A stretch of DNA of 5,841 nt from assembly GCA_021155845.1 (NCBI GenBank), contig JAJNBK010000147.1, forward strand, positions 1 through 5,841, in the 5' to 3' direction. Positions within the stretch are counted from its first letter, which is position 1; each line of letters begins with the position of its first letter. The notes under the pieces were generated by a model that was not told the DNA's origin, did no database searches, and saw only the letters and a program-made list of their open reading frames with translations. Shown here piece by piece: positions 1 to 5,460 of this stretch. A program made the translations under genes and the position numbers. The stretch is from Nitrososphaeraceae archaeon. GTDB taxonomy: Archaea > Thermoproteota > Nitrososphaeria > Nitrososphaerales > Nitrososphaeraceae.

Positions 1-111
1 GATTTTTTCTATTCGTTCAAGAATCTGGGAAACATATTCTTCTGCAGAAAAATCTCCATTTTTAATACCTAAAGTAATTTGACCAGAGTTAAGATGACAC
101 AGGTTTGCCAT
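1..111 (-). CDS. gatA: Glu-tRNA(Gln)/Asp-tRNA(Asn) amidotransferase subunit A, N-terminal part (cut by window edge)
   Basis: Only the first 37 codons are present, reading leftward off the window. The start is the ATG at 111-109, which directly follows the gatC TGA stop at 114-112 with no spacer, so translation is probably coupled. The visible residues (MANLCHLNSGQI at the start, then GDFSAEEYVSQILERI) match the helical N-terminus of GatA, where a short 'gefsaeE..' segment and a 'LerIek' helix are typical. GatA is the amidase-signature subunit that releases ammonia from glutamine (or asparagine) for transamidation of mischarged tRNA in the cytoplasm. The catalytic Ser-cisSer-Lys triad lies outside the window, so activity cannot be judged. 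The identification leans on position after gatC as well as on this short match. Confidence 0.82.
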   Translation of the reverse strand, partial: MANLCHLNSGQITLGIKNGDFSAEEYVSQILERIEKI

Positions 112-399
112 TCAAGACATCCTCGGACCTTTTATAAATGCATCTTTTCTATACTTTACATTTTTTAATGCATCACCTTGGAACGTCTCCACATTATCTT
201 TTCTCAATTCAGAAAACTTTATTGTTGATTGAACTGGTTCAATTTCATCTAAAGATATTCTGTCTAATACATCTAAATACCTAATTATTTCTTCGATCTG
301 TGATTCATATTTTCGAAGTTCCTCATCTGTTAATTCTAATTTTGAAAGCAGCCCAAGATGTTTGATCTCTTCTTTAGATACCATGCCAAAATGCTCCAT
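112..399 (-). CDS. gatC: Glu-tRNA(Gln)/Asp-tRNA(Asn) amidotransferase subunit C
   Basis: This is a 95-residue protein of normal GatC length. GatC has no catalytic site; it wraps around GatA and stabilises the GatCAB complex that turns Asp-tRNA(Asn) and/or Glu-tRNA(Gln) into Asn- or Gln-tRNA. Family hallmarks are visible: the N-terminal helix with VSKEEIKHLGLLSKLELTDEE (residues 7-27), the ILDVL-like helix (IIRYLDVLDRI, 38-48), the EIEPVQST strand (52-59) and a C-terminal KDAFIKGPRM segment that in the family reaches into GatA. The ATG at 399-397 is used here. Met6 is an alternative start that would fit the usual N-terminus better and has GGAG nine bases before it. The gene lies seven bases after the aspS stop and abuts gatA. 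Its frame is intact, unlike its upstream neighbour aspS. Confidence 0.92.
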   Translation of the reverse strand: MEHFGMVSKEEIKHLGLLSKLELTDEELRKYESQIEEIIRYLDVLDRISLDEIEPVQSTIKFSELRKDNVETFQGDALKNVKYRKDAFIKGPRMS

Positions 400-406
400 T
401 TTTTTC

Positions 407-1657
407 TTATGGTACCAACCTGTCTATATCGCGAGGGTATAAAGTTAGATCGCGTATATTGTCTATTCTTGTGATAGCCATGAGTAGACGTTCTAAACCT
501 ACACCAAATCCTGCATGAGGTGGAACTCCATAATCAAATAGCCGGAGATGATAATCGAATGCCTTTGTATTCAGTCCCTGCATTTTCATTCTTTGTAATA
601 ATTCATCTTTTCTATTTATTCTAGTACTACCAGATGACAATTCTAATGATCCATACATGAGATCAAAGGATTCGGAGATCTCTTGACGTTCTATATATTT
701 TGGTTTTACGTAAAAGGGCTTTAAAGAACCAATCAGTGATAAAGTAAAAATCATTCATCCTTTCATCTGATAAGTTTTTCATCATCTGAGGAGTTAGATC
801 ATCTCCCCACCTGATCCGTTCTCCTATACTCTGTAGCATTTCTATTATAGTTGAATAAGAAAATTTTGGAAATGGCATTTCAAAATTTGGCAATTGAAGA
901 TCAAGGTATTGTAGATCATTTTTTTTCTTTTCTTTAATGGAAGTGATTATATGCAAAATTATTCTCTCCAGCAATTCCATCATATCTATGTAATCTACAA
1001 ATGCTTTTTCAACATCAATAGATATCGCTTCTGACAGATGTCTGTTAGTACGAGATGGTTCAGCTCTGAAAATTGGACCTATTTCAAATACATTTTCAAA
1101 TGCCATGGTCAGTTGTTCCTTATATAACTGAGGGTATTTACCTCAATAAATCCTTCTCTTACAAGAATCTCTCTGATCGCATCCAGAGTGGCATGACGGA
1201 TATGGAAAATGCTCTGTAGAATATTTCTACGGAGGTCTAGTGCCCTCAAATCTAACCTTGTATCAATACCTACTGATGTTTTATCTTGAACCATGAAAGG
1301 CGCAGCTTTCTTGGCTATAGAAAATACCTTCAATTCTAACGGAATAACTTCAGCGCCGCTAGGTGCTTTTCGTTGGGATCGGATTGTTCCTCGTACTGCA
1401 AGTGTTGTATGTTCTTTTATCTGACGTATCTGTTCTAACAATTCGTCTGTACATTCACTTTTCTTTGCAATAACTTGAACATCTCCGTATCTATCTCTTA
1501 TCATAATAAACAAAATATTGCCATGATCACGGATACTTGAGACCCAACCCATAATTATTACTTCTTTATTATCAAGAGAAGAATTGATTTCAGCGGAATA
1601 ATGTGTCCTTCTCCACTGCCCCAGTTCCTCCTCACGTACTAGATTGCTCAATTTCAA
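407..1657 (-). pseudogene. aspS: Aspartyl-tRNA synthetase, archaeal type, probably non-discriminating, with two frame-disrupting lesions
   Basis: This class IIb synthetase attaches Asp to tRNA-Asp and, if non-discriminating, to tRNA-Asn. It is split over three reading frames: 1657-1109 (OB-fold, residues 34-115, then motif 1 ending EGFIEVNT), about 1133-729 (PQLYKEQ, motif 2 FRAEPSRTNRH, up to FITDW) and 727-407 (SLKPFY, FDLMYG, motif 3 GVGLERL, PRDIDRLVP). At the first junction about 29 family residues are missing, including the ATEGGA loop and the start of the QSPQLYK aspartate-binding segment, and the frame changes. At the second, two bases of a Pro codon appear lost after TGG (731-729). 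Restoring both would give about 446 residues, slightly more than the usual ~430-438 because of a short N-terminal extension. Starts are TTG at 1657 or 1651; no ATG is available. Pro99 aligns with the position reported as Lys85 in discriminating archaeal AspRS, suggesting relaxed tRNA specificity, as expected beside gatCA. This may be a true pseudogene or a sequence error. Confidence 0.88.
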
Positions 1658-1689
1658 ATACCTAAATCGTATAAAGTTTGTAGATAGAG

Positions 1690-1710
1690 GTTAATTTAAC
1701 TTTTAATAAA
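1690..1710 (-). promoter_or_regulatory. Candidate aspS-gatCA promoter (TATA-like box with adjacent small palindrome)
   Basis: On the minus strand the block at 1710-1701 reads TTTATTAAAA, a plausible archaeal TATA box. Initiation about 25 bases downstream would fall near 1680, leaving a leader of roughly 23 bases before the TTG at 1657. A second TATA-like string (TTTATAC, 1675-1669) lies too close to the start codon to place a transcript start upstream of it. The 11-base imperfect palindrome GTTAATTTAAC (1690-1700) sits between the box and the expected start, where a repressor could bind. The region is AT-rich, so such matches are easy to find by chance. Confidence 0.25.
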
Positions 1711-1838
1711 TTGGAGATGACAAATGCATCTAAATTTGATATGAGTTGTTATCACCGATGTTCTAACGAAAATAATGAATATTGAAAATAGCAAACTTGG
1801 ATTAATAACAATAATAATGTATCAACTATCCAGGTCTT

Positions 1839-1858
1839 AAAAGGAAATGCATTTAACT
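1839..1858 (+). promoter_or_regulatory. Candidate BRE/TATA promoter for the DUF1059-like gene
   Basis: A purine-rich AAAAGGAAA (1839-1847), similar to an archaeal BRE, is followed by the TATA-like ATTTAACT (1851-1858). The spacing to the ATG at 1881 is about 25 bases, which would fit a leaderless or almost leaderless transcript, common in archaea. There is no Shine-Dalgarno sequence before that ATG. The assignment rests on spacing and composition only. Confidence 0.3.
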
Positions 1859-1880
1859 CTTAATTTATTATAGATTTGAA

Positions 1881-2039
1881 ATGACATTAAGCATAAACTG
1901 TAAAGATGCAGGCGATCCAGTCTGCACTCATACAATGTATGGAGAAACAGAAGAAGACTGTCTAATTTCCTTCCTTTTTATTTTGCCTTTGTTGTTCAAT
2001 GCAAATCTATCATTTACTTTGGCGGTTACTTGCGCATAA
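1881..2039 (+). pseudogene. DUF1059-like small protein, 3' part lost or replaced
   Basis: The ORF is 52 codons from ATG to TAA. Residues 1-28 (MTLSINCKDAGDP, Cys15, then YGETEEDCL) look like the conserved front of the DUF1059 family, which carries a Cys-Lys-Asp-Ala-Gly start, a second Cys and a G-E-T-E-E motif. In that family a helix with His residues and an HG motif should follow. Here residues 29-50 are instead a run of Ile, Leu, Phe and Ala encoded by T-rich DNA (1966-1997), and no HG-containing continuation is visible in the other two forward frames up to pstS. The family function is unknown to me. The most likely reading is a gene truncated at about codon 28 whose frame runs on through former non-coding sequence. 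Less likely it is a real small protein with an added membrane helix. It stands alone between divergent aspS and pstS. Confidence 0.5.
1966..1997 (+). terminator. T-rich tract, possible archaeal terminator
   Basis: The plus strand here is dominated by T (TTTCCTTCCTTTTTATTTTGCC and following). Archaeal transcription often ends at such T-tracts without a hairpin. It lies inside the 3' half of the DUF1059-like ORF, which supports the view that this half was originally non-coding. No clear stem precedes it. The evidence is base composition only. Confidence 0.3.
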
Positions 2040-2181
2040 TATTAGCATCACTCGAGTTGTACTTCTCTTTTTATGGTTGAGAATTAAATGTCTATTATTT
2101 GATAATTTTGATTAAATGGAATCTAAATCCAAAAATTAAAAAGTTATATCAAACCTATATTCAAGTGCCTATTCCTATTAT

Positions 2182-2209
2182 TTACTAATTTTGGATACTT
2201 TATTACTAA
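2182..2209 (+). repeat. Direct repeat TTACTAA x2, 21 bp apart, upstream of pstS
   Basis: TTACTAA occurs at 2182-2188 and 2203-2209, start to start 21 bases, which is two helical turns, so both copies would face the same side of the DNA. A third copy lies at 2284-2290, eight bases before the pstS ATG. The first and third copies share the longer form TTACTAATT. The pair ends about nine bases upstream of the candidate TATA box, a position used by archaeal activators. Phosphate-starvation control of pst genes is widespread, so these are candidate regulator sites; no known motif is matched. Confidence 0.4.
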
Positions 2210-2218
2210 AAATAAATG

Positions 2219-2228
2219 TATATATTTT
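2219..2228 (+). promoter_or_regulatory. Candidate TATA box for the pst operon
   Basis: TATATATTTT, preceded by the purine-rich AAAAATAAATG, resembles an archaeal BRE/TATA pair. Transcription would start around 2248-2252 and leave a leader of about 45-50 bases before the pstS ATG at 2298. No Shine-Dalgarno sequence is seen in that leader. The stretch 2040-2218 holds no gene I can support; it is AT-rich spacer. Confidence 0.4.
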
Positions 2229-2297
2229 GAAGAAATTAACCCTAAACTAGATAGACCTATGTAGACTATATGAATTATATGCGTTACTAATTAGTTC

Positions 2298-3446
2298 ATG
2301 TGTTTTCTGTATACGTTTGTGGATAACCAATTAACAAAGCCTATACTATTGATAATGCTTGTTGCAGGCATATTTTCGGCAGCAATTATGCCTACCATTA
2401 TGCCGTTGAAAGCCTATGCACAAGGTCAAATAACTATCAACGGAGCAGGAGCAACGTTTCCTTTTCCTCTAATCGATACCTGGCGAGTTGATTACAAAAA
2501 CATTAAGCCAAATGTAAACATAAACTATCAATCAATAGGTAGCGGTGGAGGTGTTAAACAGTTTACTGAAAAAACAGTAGACTTCGGTGCTTCTGATGCT
2601 CCCCTCACTGCGTCAGAAATGCGAAGTGCTCCTGGTGCAGTGCATATACCTGAAACAATTGGTTCAGTAGTTGCAGCCTATAACATACCCAGTATGCCAA
2701 ATAAGGGATTAAAACTTACAGGCCCAGTTCTTGCAGATATATTTTTGGGTAAAATAACAAAATGGAATGATCCTGCAATCCAATCGCTTAATACTGATGT
2801 ATCATTACCCGCTGAAGATATTATAGTGGTACATAGATCAGATGGTTCAGGTACAACTTATGTTTGGACGGATTATCTTTCTAATATCAGTACAACATGG
2901 AATCAGCAGATAGGAAAAGGAAAATCTGTACAATGGCCAGTTGGAATAGGCGGTCCAGGTAATGAAGGTGTTGCCAATGCAATTAGGGGTTCTCCTAACA
3001 CAATTGGATATGTAGAACTAGCTTATGCATTGACTACTCAAATGCCATACGCTTATATACAAAATCAAGCAGGTAATTTCATAGAACCGACACTAGATTC
3101 TACTAAGGCAGCAGCGGCAGCAACATCACAAAGTTTACCAAAAGGTGATGCTTCATGGGAACATGTCTCAGTTGTCAATGCGCCTGGCACAAACTCATAC
3201 CCTGTCGCAAGCTTCTCATATCTGCTTTTATTCAAAGAGTTGAGTACAAATCCAAACATTGATCAAGCAAAGGGACAAGCCTTAGTTGATTTTATGTCAT
3301 GGGCTATTACAGACGGGCAACAATCAGCTGATGATCTAGCATATGTGCCATTACCTGCAGAAGTTGTCAATCTCAATCAAGAAACATTGAAGTCATTAAC
3401 ATTTCAGGGAAAGCCATTAACCACATCAGTTGGCGCGCAGCCTTGA
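2298..3446 (+). CDS. pstS: Phosphate ABC transporter, extracellular phosphate-binding protein PstS
   Basis: This 382-residue protein is the soluble receptor that captures phosphate outside the membrane and delivers it to PstC/PstA. An N-terminal secretion signal is visible: a Lys at 14, a hydrophobic stretch at about 16-36, then KAYA with likely cleavage near residue 41. No lipobox Cys is present, so it is not an obvious lipoprotein. PstS-family landmarks follow in order: INGAGATFPFPL (47-58), NYQSIGSGGGV (76-86), DFGASDAPL (95-103), IPETIGSVVAAYN (117-129), HRSDGSGTTYVW (179-190) and GNEGVANAI (221-229). Together these segments form the phosphate site (Thr/Ser backbone contacts, an Asp, an Arg and SGT). 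The ATG at 2298 is the natural start; Met20 would shorten the signal too much. It is the first gene of pstSCA(B) and is followed by a hairpin that overlaps its stop codon. Confidence 0.95.
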   Translation: MCFLYTFVDNQLTKPILLIMLVAGIFSAAIMPTIMPLKAYAQGQITINGAGATFPFPLIDTWRVDYKNIKPNVNINYQSIGSGGGVKQFTEKTVDFGASDAPLTASEMRSAPGAVHIPETIGSVVAAYNIPSMPNKGLKLTGPVLADIFLGKITKWNDPAIQSLNTDVSLPAEDIIVVHRSDGSGTTYVWTDYLSNISTTWNQQIGKGKSVQWPVGIGGPGNEGVANAIRGSPNTIGYVELAYALTTQMPYAYIQNQAGNFIEPTLDSTKAAAAATSQSLPKGDASWEHVSVVNAPGTNSYPVASFSYLLLFKELSTNPNIDQAKGQALVDFMSWAITDGQQSADDLAYVPLPAEVVNLNQETLKSLTFQGKPLTTSVGAQP

Positions 3447-3498
3447 ACACTTGGTGCAAGAGTACATTTGTTCAAGCAATTACCTCCTTTTCCTTTTT
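3442..3498 (+). terminator. Nested hairpin plus T-rich tract after pstS (partial terminator or processing site)
   Basis: CTTGAACA (3442-3449) pairs perfectly with TGTTCAAG (3469-3476). Inside it, CTTG (3450-3453) pairs with CAAG (3457-3460) around GTG, giving a stacked structure that begins within the pstS stop codon region. A pyrimidine tract rich in T follows at 3484-3498. The 179-base gap to pstC is much larger than the other pst gaps. Such elements after pstS commonly let the binding protein be made in excess over the membrane parts, either by partial termination or by protecting the upstream RNA end. The pairing is seen directly; the role is inferred. Confidence 0.5.
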
Positions 3499-3530
3499 AA
3501 TGCAAAAATATTTTAGCTTTTATGCTATCA

Positions 3531-3544
3531 ATATACATATAACG
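3531..3544 (+). promoter_or_regulatory. Possible weak internal promoter before pstC
   Basis: The AT-rich string ATATACATATAACG could act as a TATA element, with a start about 25 bases downstream and a leader of roughly 60 bases before pstC. It would allow some pstCAB transcription independent of the structure after pstS. No clear BRE is present. This is weak, composition-based evidence. Confidence 0.18.
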
Positions 3545-3625
3545 TTGTATGAAAAGATCCATTTGTGATATTTTAGAGGTGTTTGTTGTATTAACATAGA
3601 ATCTAAGGAACAAAAGAGAAGAATT

Positions 3626-4585
3626 TTGTATTCATCTTTATTGCAAGGAAAACACAAAGGAGATAGGATTTTTCATATCGTAGCAGTAGCAGCCGCCGGT
3701 TATACTTTATTCATGTTAGCGATTATAGCGTTTTCAGTTGGCGAAGGGTCTAAAGAGATATTTTCACTCGAAGGTTTTGGTTTTCTTACTGGTACCGATT
3801 GGAATCCAGTAGAAGGCCGCGAATCATATGGTGCTCTGCCATATATCATTGGGACAGTAATCAGTTCAGCGATAGCAATGATTATTGGAGTTCCTGTAAG
3901 TTTGGGAATAGCTGTATTTATTTCCGAGATGGCACCGCGCAGGTTAAGTACGCCATTATCTTTTATTATAGAATTATTAGCAGCAGTTCCAAGTATTATT
4001 TACGGCTTATGGGCACTATTTGTTTTTAGGTTCTGGATTAGAGATTTAATCGAGATGCCTTTGCATAACGCTTTTGGAGAATCAATTCCATTCTTTGCTC
4101 AAACTCCATTTGGCTTAGATGTGTTCACAGCAGGAATAGTTCTTGCAATAATGATTATTCCTATTGTGTCATCTGTTTCACGTGAGATAATAAAAGCAGT
4201 ACCAAATTCTCAAAGAGAGGCTGCATATAGTTTGGGGGCCACAAGATGGGAGACTGTGAGAGTCGCTATATTTCCATATGCAAAGTCGGGATTATTAGGA
4301 GCCGCAATCCTTGGATTAGGTAGAGCTGTTGGTGAAACTATACTTGTTACAATGATCATTGGAAATGTAGTAGGAATAGCCGCTATTCCTTCCTCCCTTT
4401 TTGATCAAAGTCAAACATTATCCAGTTTAATTGCAAATGAATTCAATGAAGCGTCATCGGAGCTACATATTTCTGCTTTAATGGGCCTTGGAGCTGTTCT
4501 CTTGATTCTGACAATAGTAATCAACATTGGCGCACGTTTGCTTGTTTCAAAAATCACAAAAGTTAGCCCAGGAGTGAGAGAATAA
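3626..4585 (+). CDS. pstC: Phosphate ABC transporter permease PstC
   Basis: At 319 residues it has the usual PstC length. It is one of the two membrane subunits that form the phosphate path, pairing with PstA and resting on PstB. Six membrane segments are visible, roughly at 17-38, 72-99, 110-136, 164-186, 221-249 and 283-306. The region 41-70 with GFLTGTDWNPVEG and YGALP is typical of PstC. The cytoplasmic EAA-type loop that docks on the ATPase is at 198-209 (REAAYSLGATRW), followed by GRAVGETILVTMI (232-244), both family hallmarks. The start is the TTG at 3626 with GAGAAG just upstream. An in-frame stop at 3566 limits any longer version, and there is no ATG before residue 30. It is followed by pstA after two bases. 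Confidence 0.93.
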   Translation: MYSSLLQGKHKGDRIFHIVAVAAAGYTLFMLAIIAFSVGEGSKEIFSLEGFGFLTGTDWNPVEGRESYGALPYIIGTVISSAIAMIIGVPVSLGIAVFISEMAPRRLSTPLSFIIELLAAVPSIIYGLWALFVFRFWIRDLIEMPLHNAFGESIPFFAQTPFGLDVFTAGIVLAIMIIPIVSSVSREIIKAVPNSQREAAYSLGATRWETVRVAIFPYAKSGLLGAAILGLGRAVGETILVTMIIGNVVGIAAIPSSLFDQSQTLSSLIANEFNEASSELHISALMGLGAVLLILTIVINIGARLLVSKITKVSPGVRE

Positions 4586-4587
4586 TA

Positions 4588-5436
4588 ATGCAGCAAAAAG
4601 AATCAAGACAAGAGAACAACAGACAAAGAATTCAAGATATCATGTCAAGACAGTCTTCAAAGAAAAAATTGATTGACAGAATTATGTCTGCTTTTGCAAT
4701 AGTCTGTGTTATTTCTGCTCTTATTCCTTTAGGAAGTATTCTATTTGAAGTAGTAAAGAATGGTATTTCAGCTATCAGTATAGAATTTCTTACCCAGCCG
4801 CCAGGATCTTTTTTTCTAGGGCATGGGGGTATTGCTCCTGCCATTCAGGGAACATTAATTGTAGTTGGATTGGCGTCATTAATTGGAGCACCAGTAGGGA
4901 TACTTTCGGGTATTTACCTTTCAGAATATGCTGGTAATGGAATATTTCCTTCTGCAGTCAGGTTTTTCAATGATGTTCTGACAGGTTTACCCTCAATAGT
5001 AATGGGAATAGTTGGATACGTAACATTAGTTCTTCTACTTGGCTCATTTTCAGTTTGGGCAGGCGCTTTTGCTTTATCAATAATTATGATACCCATCGTA
5101 GTCAGAGTTACTGAAGAATCTTTTAAGATCGTTCCCAATTCAATACGTGAGGCTGCTTACTCTCTAGGAATTCCAAAATGGAAAATTACATTGTATATAA
5201 CTATGAAAAGCGCCAAAAGTGGTATCCTCACAGGTATTGTGTTGGCTATATCCAGAATTGCAGGTGAAACAGCTCCGCTTATAATGACCATACTTGGGAC
5301 AAGTTTATTCTTTACAGGATTTTCTGGGCCAATCGATGCTCTACCACTTCGAATATGGAGATTGGCTTCACAACCATATGAATCCGCCCATTCACAATAT
5401 GTTATCTATATTATCTATATAGATAATAGATATTAG
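4588..5436 (+). CDS. pstA: Phosphate ABC transporter permease PstA, C-terminus apparently lost
   Basis: This is the partner of PstC in the phosphate channel. The 282-residue frame has a charged cytoplasmic head (1-31) and membrane segments near 32-56, 86-112, 124-151, 154-173 and 211-238. The ATPase-docking loop EAAYSLGIPKW is at 188-198 and AGETAPLIMTILGT at 225-238. GPIDALPLRIW (247-257) and the QPYESAHSQ stretch (262-270) are the normal lead-in to the last helix of PstA. That sixth helix and the short basic tail are absent: residues 271-282 are YVIYIIYIDNRY, encoded by an AT-only repeat, and then a TAG. Neither alternative frame restores a hydrophobic helix. The ATG at 4588 lies two bases after the pstC stop, with GGAGTG at 4571-4576 upstream. 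The protein may not insert correctly if the sequence is right. Confidence 0.9.
   Translation: MQQKESRQENNRQRIQDIMSRQSSKKKLIDRIMSAFAIVCVISALIPLGSILFEVVKNGISAISIEFLTQPPGSFFLGHGGIAPAIQGTLIVVGLASLIGAPVGILSGIYLSEYAGNGIFPSAVRFFNDVLTGLPSIVMGIVGYVTLVLLLGSFSVWAGAFALSIIMIPIVVRVTEESFKIVPNSIREAAYSLGIPKWKITLYITMKSAKSGILTGIVLAISRIAGETAPLIMTILGTSLFFTGFSGPIDALPLRIWRLASQPYESAHSQYVIYIIYIDNRY
5402..5432. repeat. AT-rich tandem and inverted repeat at the pstA-pstB junction
   Basis: TTATCTATA occurs twice in tandem (5402-5410 and 5411-5419). The stretch 5410-5427 is a perfect 18-base palindrome (ATTATCTAT against ATAGATAAT). With a two-base bulge at 5408-5409, the bases 5403-5407 also pair with 5428-5432, so a hairpin of about 14 base pairs can form. 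The element supplies the last codons of pstA, exactly where the conserved PstA sequence stops. It may be an insertion or repair scar, or a regulator site. Confidence 0.7.
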
Positions 5437-5460
5437 TTAATATCCCACATAGATGCTCAG

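Noticed and set aside
407..754. A separate small gene at the aspS 3' end starting MIFTLSLIG
   Set aside because: The residues from SLKPFY onward are the AspRS C-terminal catalytic part with motif 3; the Met start is only an out-of-frame reading before the frameshift.
2112..2132. Short inverted repeat TGGA...TCCA upstream of pstS
   Set aside because: Only four base pairs in AT-rich DNA; too short to mean anything.
1658..2297. tRNA, CRISPR or mobile element in the divergent spacer
   Set aside because: I found no T-loop GGTTCRA pattern with a matching acceptor stem, no regular repeat-spacer array, and no transposase fragment or terminal inverted repeats.
2298..2430. PstS as a lipoprotein
   Set aside because: No Cys follows the hydrophobic signal segment; the sequence ends KAYAQ, which looks like an ordinary signal peptidase site.
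3065..3259. Minus-strand open frame inside pstS
   Set aside because: It is antisense to a strongly conserved PstS region, has no recognisable motifs and no promoter.
3799..4029. Plus-strand overlapping frame inside pstC
   Set aside because: It is a shifted reading of the pstC membrane region, with atypical composition and no family resemblance.
4411..5138. Several minus-strand open frames opposite pstC and pstA
   Set aside because: They are all antisense to well-supported permease genes, short, and lack promoters or known motifs.
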